A stretch of 64,000 nt of DNA. Source: Arabidopsis thaliana. Its lineage: Eukaryota; Streptophyta; Magnoliopsida; Brassicales; Brassicaceae. The notes below the pieces were generated by a model, which searched no databases, was not told the origin of the DNA, and saw nothing but the letters and a program-made list of their open reading frames with translations. Made by a program: the position numbers and the translations under genes. Positions 1-11,847 of the stretch are shown one piece after another (position 1 is the first letter of the stretch; each line of letters starts with the position of its first letter). Location of the stretch: positions 9,735,001-9,799,000 of the forward strand of contig NC_003075.7 in assembly GCF_000001735.4 (NCBI RefSeq), written 5' to 3'.

Positions 1-2316
1 TGGTATATTGGATTGAAATAATAAGGCTCTAGCAACATTCAAGATGTGTTGATGCTTTCTCTCTACCACAGAATTTTGTTCAGGAGTTTCAGGACAAGAA
101 TGATATGCAACAATACCATGTGCAGCAAATAAATCAGTGAATTTCAATTCATGTGCATTGTCTGATCTAACAGATTTGAGTTTAGTCTGATATTGAGTAT
201 GAACCATATTAATAAAAGCAGGAAAAACATGCAAAACATCTGATTTGTTCTTTAACAGATAAATCCAAGTAGCTCTACTAAAATCATCAACTATAGTTAG
301 AAAGTATTTAAAACCATCATTAGTAGGGACAGAGAAAGGTCCCCAAGTATCTATATGAACTAAATCAAATGCAGCAGAACACATGTTTTGTCTAGATTGA
401 AAAGATAAATGTTTTTGTTTTGACAAATGACAAACATGACAAACATGACAAACCGGGGAATGTTCTTTATTTATCTTTTTAACTTTAAGATTCAACACAT
501 CAGACAACAAATCAATCTTAGAATAAGCAGGATGACCTAATCTCTTATGCCATGTAACAGAATCAACAACAACAGAAGAACAAACAGAAAACTCAGGACA
601 CATAGAAGTAGTACCTTTTAAAGACACAGTATGATTATTTTCATTGAAATCCAGAACATAAAGATTCCCAACTTGACTACCTCTACCAATCATCAACTCC
701 TTTGTAAGTTCCTGAACAAAACATTCATCAGATGTAAAGCTCACTTTTGTTTTCAAAAACTTAGTAAGAACACTAACACTGATCAAATTGAATTTAAATT
801 CAGGAATATAAAGCACATTATGTAGAGAGATTGCATCAGACAGTTGAATGAATCCTATGCCTGCTATCTTGACTGTACAATCATTTGGGAGTCTAACAAA
901 GGTATTTTCTAAGGACCTAAAGTTTAAGTATAGGTCTCTATTGTGTGTAACATGGTGAGTGGCTCCTGAATCTATTACCCAACCTCTAGGAGACACAGCC
1001 GGTTCTTGAGATACAGAAGAAATAAGCATGTCATAATAGGCATTGGAGAATAGTGACAAGAATGTACCTGAGATCTGTGAGATCATAGGTACGGAGGGAC
1101 TTGCAGAAATCGAAGCAGAAGATGTAGTCGGCATGGGTGAGGCAGATGCAATGTGAAGCTTAGTACTAAGATAAGAAATCATAGTCTGGATTTGATCAGT
1201 CGAGAACTCTTCATAAGAATCTGTCTTCTCATTTGGTGTCTCATTCACCGGCTGGAGCTGAGTACTAGCAAGATTAGTAGAACCAATGGTCTGACCTTTA
1301 GTCCATTTAGAACCCGGTGGATAACCATGCTTCTTATAGCATTTGTCTACTAAGTGACCAAGCTTGTTGCAGTAAGAACACTTAGGCTTCTTGTATGAAC
1401 CTTGAGCCATATTGACTTGAGAATCAATAATAGGAGAAGCTTGAACTTGAAAGGCAGCAGTCGGATTTGATAGAGTAGGATTTCCAACTAGACGCTGACT
1501 CTCATCTTGATCAAGCATATTGTATATCTCAGTCAAGCCTGGTCGTGGTTTCATGTTCAAAATCTGCCCTCTAATATGAGCAAAATTATCATTCAATCCC
1601 ATAAGAAACTGAATGATTCTGCTAGTCTCAGCCTCTTCCAGCAATTCCTTAACATGCTCACAATTACACTTCCTCACTGTGAGAACTCTAGTGTTAGCCA
1701 GTTGTTCCCAAAGTGTCTTCTTCTTCGTATAGTAAGTGGATAAATCCAGATTTCCTTGTTTCAGAGTGTGGATAGACTGTTCAAGTTGATACTTCCTCGG
1801 AAGATTACTCACTCTGAATCTTGAGAATAGATCATTCCACATTTCAGCTGCATCCTCATAATACAAGATGCTATCATAAATCTCTTTACTCACCACATTC
1901 AACAACCAAGTTTTAACCATACTATTGCATCTACTCCAAATCTTGAACATACGATCACTAACATCAGGTCTAGGAAGAGATCCATCAACAAAGCTCAACT
2001 TATTCTTTGCATCTAAACTCATTCGCATAGCTATCGACCAATTGTTGTAATTCGTTCCATCAAGAATATGAGAAACAATATTCAGACCTGGATGATCCGA
2101 TGAGTGAAGGAAGTACGGACTATGAGCATTATCGTACGATTCAATCGATGCGGAATTTGATTGAAAACGATCGCGATTAGCCATAACCTTGAGAGACGGA
2201 GGTTCAACGATGTCATCGGCGACTGGATATGAAGAACCAGCTCGAGTCTTCATCGGAGAATACTCAGATGTAGGAGAAGAACTCCGATTCTGCGTTTTCT
2301 TCTTCTGTTTCACCAT
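1..2316 (-). mobile_element. Ty1/copia retrotransposon gag-pol ORF, C-terminus outside window
   Basis: One uninterrupted reading frame runs from the ATG at 2316 down to base 1 (772 codons) with no stop in the window. It carries an N-terminal gag domain of the copia UBN2 type. The CCHC knuckle (C-x2-C-x4-H-x4-C, in the segment CSYCNKLGHLVDKC) is complemented near 1350-1400. The protease active-site DSGA lies near 985. The HHCC zinc-binding GAG-pre-integrase region (HKRLGH, then C-x2-C) lies at about 430-560. The integrase core shows aspartates in DTWGPF (near 345) and RSDN (near 170) and the EQN-x3-E region near 75. Reverse transcriptase and RNase H would lie to the left of base 1. A second in-frame ATG at 2184 (MANRD) could also serve as the start. 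The integrase motif normally seen as RSDNGxE reads RSDNAHE here. The frame is intact as far as visible, so this is a fairly young insertion. Whether it still moves cannot be judged. Confidence 0.93.
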
Positions 2317-2504
2317 GGATAGAGAGATCGAAGCTCAAATGTGTTATCGGAACTTGAATCGAAGCTTCAGAAGGTGATTCTGGTCAGCTTGAGCTCAAAA
2401 CAACACAAATCCGGGATCGATTCAACACTTTAACGGTGGAAAACGAAGAAAAACGAAGAAAGCAATGAGAAATCGATGAGAAATCAGAGAAGTAAGAGCA
2501 GAAA

Positions 2505-2518
2505 TTGCTCTGATACCA
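2505..2518 (-). other. Primer binding site for initiator tRNA-Met
   Basis: On the minus strand the sequence TGGTATCAGAGC lies just inside the presumed 5' LTR and about 190 bases before the first gag ATG. It matches the usual plant copia primer site, complementary to the 3' end of initiator tRNA-Met. It fixes the orientation of the element and the inner border of the LTR. Confidence 0.88.
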
Positions 2519-2740
2519 TAATAGGAACCATGCTCGAGAGAGAAAACATGGTGAAAGCTCAATTTCTCATTAATAATCTTGAAAGTTTGTTACAATGTTG
2601 TATAGACAACAAACCAACTAAACCAATAATAAACCAGAGATTCACCTTAATTAGATGAATAAACCGGGACTATACCGAACCCTTAATCACTGCTATTATA
2701 TACAAGTATAGACTAAATATATATAAGCTAATAGGGGTCT
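2519..2740 (-). repeat. Probable 5' LTR of the copia element
   Basis: This is the segment between the primer binding site and unrelated flanking DNA. Read on the minus strand it has two TATA-like stretches (around 2690-2725) and then a transcribed-looking leader running to the primer site. The inner border is set by the primer site. The outer border is uncertain, because the second LTR is outside the window and no 5-bp target duplication can be checked. A short motif, CCTATTA, appears near both proposed borders. Confidence 0.5.
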
Positions 2741-4861
2741 TGAATTTCTCGTCTCAACCTAAGGGGGATCTACGAGCTTTTGGGTCTCGAATTTCTTCTA
2801 ATCAAAAAACGAAGTAGAAATATATATATTCAATAACAATTTTTTGGTTCGTTTTGTCGTGAGTATTCAAATCCATTAACATTTTCAAATAGAGCTTCTA
2901 AATAGATATTTCATGTTTTCGTTTAGAACGCATAATACACTACTAGTTTGAAAAAAAAAATACTTACTAGAAAGATGAATTATTAGTTCATTATATACGG
3001 CATATAATTCGAATGTACTATGTTTAACTATTTTTAATTTCGAGTACAGTTAGATCATTAATGAGAAGGAGTTATTTCATTTGAAATCATGCGTATAATG
3101 ATTACAACGAAGCGAAAATGATGAAGGCGCGTGGTAGGCAATGATAAGATGTCGGCGCGTGAGGAAACAAAATAAAACGCACGGCCGGGTCGAGTGTTTT
3201 CGGGTCCCTTGTTGTCACGTGACATGACCCACCTGCCCATGTTCTCTCTTGAGCCCAAAACTATTTGAGACATTTTTTAATCATCTTTCGGCAGTTTTAA
3301 TTTACTTCTTCTTTTTTTTTTTTGTCAACAATAAAGCAAAATGATTCTGATTAGCAGCACTCAGAATATATCTGATTATAGAACACGATCTGAATACTTA
3401 AAAATTCTACAAAATTGATGATAAGGGAAGTATGATGATCTATAATAGTTGAAAGTTTAAGAACATGAAATGAAAATAGAGAAACAGTCAGTGAATATTG
3501 GATTCATATGTAATACATATGGGTGTTAGTGTAATGATAGATCCCACATCCCACATGGATATGATTGGATCACAACAGGTGACTGGCCCACAACTTTGAA
3601 TGAGCTCAGATTCATGTGGATTGTGTTTTGTACCAACCACTTGATTTAGTCCTTTTTTTTTCTTCATTATTTCAACAATTAATTGCCAACTATTTCTTCG
3701 ATATCTGTTCTCATCCGTGTGTGATCTTGACTGATTGAGTTGTTTTTTTTTTCTTTACAAAGGTCACAAGTTCTTGCACCAATGATTGGAAAAATTTGAG
3801 GGTTAAATAAAAATGAAAAGAGAAAATGAACTGAAATATTTACTACCACTTTTAGGTGGAGTAAAAAACTAAAGATGTTCACGTTTATTTCTTTACAGTA
3901 GAGTAAATATTTTGTAGCATAACTATTAGATTGGCAATTATTCAACTTACCGTAAATACTAAATAAAATTCACTCTAGTAAGCTCATCCAATAACATCTT
4001 TATTTTTTTTTTTTGACATGGTCAAAAAGATTAGCAAGTTACAACTCTTAATAATAATTCTATTAATTTTTTTTTTAATAAAGAACTAATGTCTATATAT
4101 CTCGAAATGATATCAAATTGGCGCAATAATAAAATTCCTCGGATACTATTAAATCAGAAGCTAAGGCTGCTTATATCTAATATATGCAAGACATAACATG
4201 AGTCACTTCATATATATGTGAAGGTATATAATTAAAACTTAGAATCATTATTTAGTTGATTAGGCATATAATTTGATGTACTTATTGTCGCTAAATAAAT
4301 GTCATAATGGATTTGCACCGCATATTATAGAGTTTCTCTTTTCCTAGTCCAAATTTGCAAGAAATAAAGTAGAGATGGAAAATATGAATTTGCATTTTAA
4401 ATTTACTTTGGATTCCATACATATATAGAAGTACTTTGAGGTTATGGAAAAAGATAGCAAAAGATAGGACTTACTATACAATTTACTAAAATAGTAAAAG
4501 AAGAAGAAGGAAAAGATAAAGAAAAAAAAAAAAGAGAAAGGAGAAGACAAAGAGGGAACAAGTTGGGGATATAATAATTGAGTTTCAAAAGGGCATTAAT
4601 AGATTATAATTGGCCAACCTGACAACATCTCATATCATTCACTTCCTATATTAATCCTCTCTTTCTCTTTTCATTTCCCATTTCACATCTCTCTCTCTCT
4701 ATAAGAACCCTAGAAGAAGGTTTCTCTTGTCCTCCATACACTTAGCACAACTGATAAATCTTTTGAGGTAAAATCAGCTTTAGATCAAGGTTTTTCTAGT
4801 CATCTCTACTCATAAAGATCAAAGCTTTTGCTATTCTCATTTTCTACCAAGAGACAATATC
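2741..4861. other. Intergenic DNA and HAT1 upstream region
   Basis: No convincing gene. An unusually GC-rich island lies at 3120-3250 with two GGCGCGTG copies and a CACGTG G-box at 3217-3222. The rest is AT-rich with poly-T tracts. A CT-rich stretch with CTATAAGAA near 4688-4710 is the likely HAT1 core promoter, and about 150 bases of pyrimidine-rich leader follow. Confidence 0.6.
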
Positions 4862-5983
4862 ATGATGATGGGTAAAGAGGATTTGGGTTTAAGTCTTAGC
4901 TTGGGATTTGCACAAAACCATCCTCTCCAGCTAAATCTTAAACCCACTTCTTCACCAATGTCCAATCTCCAGATGTTTCCATGGAACCAAACCCTTGTTT
5001 CTTCCTCAGGTAAGCTTCTTCTTCAACAAAGTCTTGATAACCTTTTTCCACAAGGAAACAACACAGATCCTGAAATAACCCTTTTTCATTTTTCAGATCA
5101 ACAAAAGCAACAGTTTCTTAGGAAAATCGACGTGAACAGCTTGCCAACAACGGTGGATTTGGAAGAGGAGACAGGAGTTTCGTCTCCAAACAGTACGATC
5201 TCGAGCACAGTGAGTGGAAAGAGGAGGAGTACTGAAAGAGAAGGTACCTCCGGTGGTGGTTGCGGAGATGACCTTGACATCACTCTAGATAGATCTTCCT
5301 CACGTGGAACCTCCGATGAAGAGGAAGATTACGGAGGTGAGACTTGTAGGAAGAAGCTTAGACTATCCAAAGATCAATCCGCAGTTCTCGAAGACACTTT
5401 CAAAGAGCACAATACTCTCAATCCCGTTAGTCATTCATCCATCTCTCGGAGCGTGAAAGTATTATTGTAAATACTCTGTTTTTAACAAGGGCTTTATTGT
5501 AAAACTACAGAAACAGAAGCTGGCTTTGGCTAAGAAGCTAGGTTTAACAGCAAGACAAGTGGAAGTGTGGTTCCAAAACAGAAGAGCAAGGTGAGAGAAC
5601 TAGAGTGCTCATTATTTTTACATATTAGTTGACCATTTTGCCCCTAAAGAGCAATGTTATTTACAATACAACCCATTTTTGTGCCTAATAGGACAAAGTT
5701 AAAGCAGACCGAAGTGGATTGCGAGTATTTGAAAAGATGTGTTGAGAAATTAACGGAAGAGAATCGGCGGCTCGAGAAAGAGGCAGCGGAACTAAGAGCA
5801 TTAAAGCTTTCACCGCGGTTGTATGGTCAGATGAGTCCACCGACCACACTTTTGATGTGTCCATCGTGTGAACGTGTGGCCGGACCATCCTCATCTAACC
5901 ACAACCAGCGATCTGTCTCATTGAGTCCATGGCTCCAAATGGCCCATGGGTCAACCTTTGATGTGATGCGTCCTAGGTCTTAA
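4862..5983 (+). CDS. HAT1: HD-Zip class II homeodomain transcription factor HAT1
   Basis: Exons 4862-5009, 5097-5425, 5511-5590 and 5692-5983 join to 282 residues, the length I know for HAT1. An LxLxL repression motif lies at residues 8-14. The homeodomain spans about 134-190 with the helix-3 signature WFQNRRAR split by intron 3. A leucine zipper follows immediately, and the class II CPSCE redox motif lies near the C-terminus. HD-Zip II factors are nuclear repressors that bind dimeric CAATNATTG sites. HAT1 acts in shade and brassinosteroid responses and is described as a BES1 co-repressor (family knowledge). Intron 1 is only 87 bases, a multiple of three, and has no stop codon, so retaining it would add 29 residues after Ser49 without breaking the protein. 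The paralogue on chromosome 5 is HAT2. Confidence 0.97.
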
Positions 5984-7921
5984 CTTTAATGCTGCTTCTA
6001 TGGGTTGTGTGTGGGTCATTGTACTTTTTAGATTATTGACTCTCAGCTAATGTATCCTTAAAAGCCTTTTTCTACTTTTAAATTTACTTTAATCTAATTA
6101 AATTAGTTATTCTTGTCTTCTTGATAACAAACAAATTTATAATAATAAAAAAAAAAACAGGATAAAAAAGAACAGTTTTTCTTTTATTTTTTTTTGATAA
6201 ACCCAGCTCTTCTTAACCAATAACCATTATACATTCTTGACATAATCATGAAGCCATCTTCATTTTACGTTGACATGATCTTTGTATATGCGACCAGGTT
6301 AAGTGCCTCATGAGAAAAGCATAAGTTTTTCTATTTTCAAATTTTTCGAGATCTTTTTCATACCCTTCTTTTTTCTTTTACATAAAAATGATATCTCTAA
6401 TCATCTAAATACTCTAATAGTTTTTTTCATAAACAAAAGTTGAACCGTCAGGTTATTGAAATTTAGACGGTTTGATATTTCTTCCTACCTAGACAAATCC
6501 TAAAGGGACCCAGGAATTGTAGTAAGCGAGCGAGAATCTTGATTTTTTAGAATGCTACAATCTTACTGGGTAATAACTCTTAACAGTGTGCAATTAATGG
6601 GCCGAATTTACCGGCCCAAATTATGGTGGTGGTTGTCGTCGTCTATTTCACCAGAGAAAGTGAGAAACACATGCATATTTGATCACACCAGCAACTGACC
6701 CCATTTTGTCAGTACTTGGTGAAAGTGAAAGTACTGAAAGCAATTTCTTCTCACACAAGTGATGAACATCAAGCTCTTGGGATTATCCTTGCAATCTTTG
6801 CTTACAAGTAACGAATGGGGGTCTCAATGAAACCAAACTCTTCACCTTAGCAGGAAAATATCGAAAAAATGTGTTACAACGTAAGCAAGCAACACTGAGT
6901 TATGACTTTTCTTTTGCCAATAAATTGAAAGTGTGGATATACAAGTAGACTACTTGCAAAAAATACACTTACATGCACAACCAAGAACATCATTAATTTG
7001 ATCATGTAATGTGATCAGAACATTACATGATCAAATTAATGAGATGAGAAGCATTTCAACCAATATTAAACTGCAACTAGCTACATTCCGCACGATACAA
7101 ATTAATGAGATGACAACATCTACGTGATCTTCTCTTTAAACAGGTAACCAATTCAGACTTGTGATGTCATATGGATGGGTCATTTGCTTCCTTAGAGGTA
7201 AGAGACTGCCCATTTAACTTGGCATTTCTACTCTGTTTCAGGAAAGTTTTATACATTCTCTTGGAACTGTGTCTTGTTGACCTGAAAAATCATTCCACCA
7301 CACTTTCTCAGATACTGTTTTCTGTTTCAGCTATCCTGCACACTGAACCACTAGGTCTTGCTGGTATTTGTTGTACAAAGATGTGAATTGGAACCATTAA
7401 GTTTGATGGGTCAAGAGGAGTTGTTTGTTTAGCTTTTTGTCTAAAAGCCTCATGTCCACTCTCTAAGCACAACTGGTATTAATAGCATGAAGAAAAGTAA
7501 ATTGAAATGTCATATTTTTCAAGCAACAGGGTTTCCGTTGTCTTTGCCTTTGCCTCGGGTTCTTTCTGACCTATAGGCAAAAAAAAAAAAAAAAAACACA
7601 CACACTCACATGCACAACCAAGAATATATCATTAGTATGCTGCATTAATCATGTAATGTATTCAGAAGCATTTCAACCAATATTAAACTCAAATCGTTCA
7701 ATTAGTTCTTCAATTTTTTCCCCACCTGCAAGGCCAGAAGACATGAAGAACTCTGCATGATCACAATTTCCTTATGATTTTTATTGATTTTTTGTATGCA
7801 CGAGAAAGGTAAGTCTTAAGCTTATACGAGATGAAGCTTATAGATGATGATGTTACATTGATGATATAGGCCCTTAGATTCGGACGAGGCCAATTTATTA
7901 ATGGGTTAAAGATTGTAATGT
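5984..7921. other. Intergenic DNA between convergent HAT1 and thioesterase genes
   Basis: No gene recognised. It holds a strong hairpin at 6990-7042 and two diverged copies of an approximately 90-base segment (6970-7066 and 7607-7690), listed separately. A run of about 18 A residues followed by CA repeats lies at 7579-7608. A 71-codon open frame at 7171-7386 has no family resemblance that I can see. Confidence 0.6.
6990..7042. repeat. 22-bp perfect inverted repeat (hairpin)
   Basis: Arms 6990-7011 and 7021-7042 are perfect reverse complements around a 9-base loop. The core of each arm contains TTTGATCATG or its complement. The hairpin lies inside one copy of a diverged duplicated segment. 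The other copy, near 7640, contains only a single arm-like stretch, so the palindrome arose after the duplication. Confidence 0.9.
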
Positions 7922-9468
7922 CTATATTGTCTCGTGTTCAGAAGAGAACAAAGACTCATTCTGGAGGTAAGGCACAACGTATTTGACAAGGTCTTCTTCC
8001 GTTATTTCGATGTGTCCGCCAGGGACACTAATAAACCTCACTTTTCCAGCATCATCCAAGGTTTTCAGACCAATCCAATCCTCAGTGTATAGCTTTGTCT
8101 GCAGAAAGAATATATGTACAGTTAGTTACTTAGTTTAGTTTAGTTGAGAGAGATGATTTCTGGTTGACCTTTTGAGGAGGCAAAACAGGTGTTGAAGATG
8201 AAGCTCCATCCGGGTAATATCCGAACCAAGAAGTTTCTCTTGGAACCAATATTGTATCATTCTGGAACTGTTTAGGAAATGCAAAAAAAAAAAGAAATTA
8301 ATGAAAATATTGTTCAAGACTTGTGGTGTCATCATCTCAAAGATCATTGGTCTCAGAAAGAGAGAGAGAGGGCAACCATGATGAGAACCAAGTTTTGCAA
8401 GCTGGTGAAACGGTCTTTAAAAGTGGAGTTTTTCTCGCCAGGTCTCTCGTTGTTTAGCTTTGGCAGATACTTGGAGTGTTCCAAATAATTTTTTATTTCC
8501 TTAAAAACCAGATAACGTTTTGTCAATTCAAGTATTTCATATAATTGGAAATGATTTTGAGGATTATGAAAGAAAAGAGTTTTAGTTTACCATAGGTTTT
8601 TTGACATAACCACTTGGAGCAGTATGATCCTGCAGAGTCATTATAGGTATTAATCATGGTTTAAGGTTTTAAATCATGACTAGAGGAATAAGAGAAGACT
8701 AGAAGGTTTACTTGAGCAAAATCGCTGTAAATCACTGCAAAAAACGCCTTCATGAGTATGCAAAATGCTGACTGTAAACAGAGAATCCCATTGTTGTTGT
8801 TGTTGTGATTGTGGTTGACACAAAAAGACAGATAAATAGAAATGGAAGAGAACTCACATCACACCCCTCGGGGATTGCAGCGACGCCAGCATGAGGTCCT
8901 CCTAAGGAGACATAGTTGATGACTGGTGGAGCATTATCGCAAAACTCGATTAGGCCTCTAGCGACCAAGTTTCCTTGAGACTCTGCCACTATGTTGTAAC
9001 CTTCACTCAGCTCTGGCATCTGTTTAATTTTCTCACAAGCTATGCTGGCTTGTTGCCTAAGCGGCATGAATAAGGAATCTTTCACTCCATCTCCTATTTC
9101 TCTACAAGTTGACACATAAACATACAGCGGCGATAAACCATTTTGCAAGATCAAGATGAGACAAGAAGAAGACAAAGAAGGAGTTGTGTCGGTACACGCA
9201 AGTTCCAGGGTAGCCGGAGTGGTTGATGAGGAACTGTGTTAAGTTGCTCACTTTGTCATTGGAGCATTCACCTCCAAACCCTGTTTCAATCAAATCCAAT
9301 AATGTCGATTAAAAAAGGAAAAGAGACAAAGTCACAAGGAGGAAGAATAAGGATTGTTAATAACCAACCGTGAAACAGAACGAATGGAACAGAGAGTGAA
9401 ACCGGAATGGAGAAGAAGAAGAGAGACAAAGTCACAAGGAGAGCAGACCTTTGGAAACTCTTCTCCAT
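7922..9468 (-). CDS. Palmitoyl-protein thioesterase-like protein, tandem copy 1
   Basis: Eight exons: 9369-9468, 9196-9280, 8858-9101, 8712-8771, 8591-8629, 8377-8499, 8169-8267 and 7922-8098. They sum to 308 residues. An N-terminal hydrophobic signal segment (residues about 7-28) precedes PFVLFHG. The nucleophile Ser103 sits in AESQGN, the plant form of the G-x-S-x-G elbow, and the C-terminal catalytic His follows in VPGGH. These are lysosomal/vacuolar-type alpha/beta hydrolases that remove fatty acyl groups from cysteines (family knowledge, PPT1 class). This copy reads GGH where the other two read GEH or GDH. It is probably At4g17470. It is the most 3' member of a three-gene head-to-tail array with the same exon pattern in every copy. 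Confidence 0.93.
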
Positions 9469-10094
9469 GGAGCTACTCAGTGGGAGAGAACCGTTAATTC
9501 TTTCTTAAACACAAAACAGAGTAATTACGTGCGCAAGAAGTTTACGTATGTTACAGATTTATCTAATGTTTTGTTCTTTAATCAATACAAAGATGGAAGA
9601 AAACTATGTATGAAATATATTTACTGATCTAAAATTCTTCACTCGGCAAAGACTTTCAAAAGTTATTGAACGGTTTACTTGTGTAAAAAAACTTTTAATG
9701 GCGTTTTAACTAATAGAAGTATGTATATGGTGTATGGTTGATATAGAAATTACTAACAGAGGAGATATAATACCTTTGTAGAAGTTAAATTCAAAGGAGA
9801 AGAGTAATAGATCGATGCTAGAGGTAGAGGAGTTTGTATTATTAAGTTCTCTTGGAAAGTTGTGAGGTGTATGGATTAGTTTCGATCCTTTATATACACA
9901 CAAAAGGTGAATTGTTGTGCCAATATAAATACGGTAGGCTCTACAGAAATTAATGTTTTACAAAACGTTTTTCCATATGTTTGATATGTTCTCCCATTCT
10001 TTGGAAATAATAATTGATTTGACCCTAATACCTGTCACAAAAATGACAGTGATCGGGTCCAATATTAAAGAGGTCATGGACCAACTTGCATTAT
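9469..10094. other. Intergenic DNA upstream of thioesterase copy 1
   Basis: No gene seen. Small open frames here are short and hydrophobic by composition only. TATATACA near 9890-9898 on the minus strand could be a TATA element. Confidence 0.5.
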
Positions 10095-10198
10095 GTAGAG
10101 ACAACGTGTTTCACAACTCACCCGAGATACTCGTAAACTTGACTTCTCCGGCAGCATCCAGCTTTCAGACCTATCCACTCTTATCTGTATAGCTTTGT
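10085..10198 (-). pseudogene. Decayed extra copy of thioesterase last exon
   Basis: On the minus strand from 10198 the sequence begins ACAAAGCTATACAG and continues through GGTCTGAAAG, GATGCTGCCGG and GTGAAACACGTTGT. It aligns with exon 8 of the neighbouring gene (10313-10498). A TAA falls five codons in and several bases are missing. The intron bases before it also resemble the intron before exon 8 of copy 3. It lies just downstream of copy 2 in the transcription direction, as expected for a remnant of a fourth tandem unit or an unequal crossover product. Confidence 0.85.
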
Positions 10199-10312
10199 CT
10201 GGTGAATAATGTACATGATGAAATTATTTGGATTTATGATTAAGAAAAAGGAGCCTCTAAAGTTCTTCACTTTTAAATTTGATTCTAAGAGAGCATAACA
10301 ATGAAGTCTCAA

Positions 10313-11847
10313 TCATAGATGCAGTATCTCCAAATCTTCACTCATAGACGCAGGCTGGTTCTTGAGGTAAGGCACGACGTGTTTTACAACGTCGTCTTGC
10401 GCTATTCTTAGGTGCTCGCCAGGGACACTGACAAACTTAACTTTTCTGGCAGCATCCAATGTTTTCAGACCAATCCAATCCTCAGTATAGAGCTTTGTCT
10501 GGATAACCAATATCAAGTTAGAAACAAGTGGTTGATGATCAGGCAAAGAAATGACATGGAGATGATCAAGAAGGTTTCACCTGTTGAGGAGACAAAAGAG
10601 GTGTGGAAGCTCCATCCGGGTAATATCCGAACCAAGAACTTTCTTTAGGAATCACTACTGCATCACCCTCAAACTGTTTAGGAAATGAAGAAAACAATAT
10701 TAATGAAGCTACTTAACAATGTTGCTCAAGATTTAGGTGGTTTAAGAAAGAGAGGCACCATGACAAGGACCAAGTTGTGCAAGCTAGTGAACCGGTCTTT
10801 AAAAGTGGTGTTCCTTTCGTTAGGTCTCTCGTTGTTGATCTTTGGCAGATACTTGGAGTGTTCCAGGTAATCTTTTATATCCTGAAAACCAGTTTCATGC
10901 TTTCTCAGTTGAAGTATTCATCTAAATCTAATAGGAAATGATTTAAGGATTACAAAGAAAAGGGTTTGAGTTTACGTACTGTAGGAATCTTGATATAACC
11001 ACTTGGAGCAATATGATCCTGTAGAGTCATTAGTGATGTTGCTAATGATGGGTAGTAGTAATGAATGCTCAAAGGTTTTGAATCTTGATTAGAGAAGAAG
11101 AAGAGAAAAGGTTTACTTGTACGAAGTCGGTGTAGACCGCTGTTTTCAGCAACTCGCAAAGTGTAGACTTGAAACAGAGAACACCAATGTTGTTGTTATC
11201 ATGATCATGATTGTGATTAAGACACATAGTCCAATAGTAATGGAAAGAGAGCTCACATTACACTTGGGAATGTCGGATATGCCAGCATGAGGACCTCCTA
11301 AAGATATATAGTTGAAGACCGGAGGAGCATTGTCACAAAACTCGATTAGACCTCTAGCTACCAAGTTTCCTTGAGACTGTGCAACAATGTTGTAGCCTTG
11401 ACTCAAATCCTTCATCTGTTTAACTTTCTCACACGCTACACTCGCTTGTTGCGTAAGCGGCATAGTCACCGAATCTTGCTCTCCATTTCCTATTTCTCTA
11501 CAAAGATGAGACATAACAAAGGAGGAGACAACAATTAAACCCTTTTACAAGATCAGAGTGAAACAAGAAAAAGAAGGAGTTGGTTCGGTACAAGCAAGAT
11601 CCATGGGAGCTAGAGAGGTTGCTAAGGAGCTGTACGAAGCTGCTCACTCCACCATTGGAGCATTGATCTCTAATCCCTATGTCAAGCAATATACATAAGC
11701 TAGTCGATAAAAAAAAGGAAAGAGGAGGAAGAAGAAAGATTGTTAATCACCATGAAACAGAATGAATGGAACCGAGATTGAAACTGGAATGAAGAAGAAG
11801 AGAGTCAAGGTCACAAGGAGAGCTGATTTCTGGAAACTCTTCTCCAT
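10313..11847 (-). CDS. Palmitoyl-protein thioesterase-like protein, tandem copy 2
   Basis: Exons 11751-11847, 11592-11676, 11257-11497, 11117-11167, 10980-11018, 10759-10881, 10581-10673 and 10313-10498 give 304 residues. A signal segment (residues about 9-27) precedes PFILFHG. The nucleophile is Ser102 in AQSQGN, where the residue before Ser is Gln instead of the Glu seen in the sister genes. The conserved [12 protein letters not shown] and [11 protein letters not shown] blocks are present, and the catalytic His lies in VPGEH. Expected role is thioester deacylation in the secretory or vacuolar system (family inference). It is probably At4g17480. Intron positions match the sister genes exactly, so the array arose by unequal crossing over and not by retroposition. 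Confidence 0.93.

Noticed and set aside
3058-3273. 71-codon minus-strand frame upstream of HAT1
   Set aside because: Coincides with the GC-rich island; lacks domain similarity and any splice context, so more likely regulatory DNA than a gene.
5685-5894. Minus-strand frame opposite HAT1 exon 4
   Set aside because: Lies antisense to a confirmed HD-Zip coding exon and shows no family features; an antisense shadow of the real frame.
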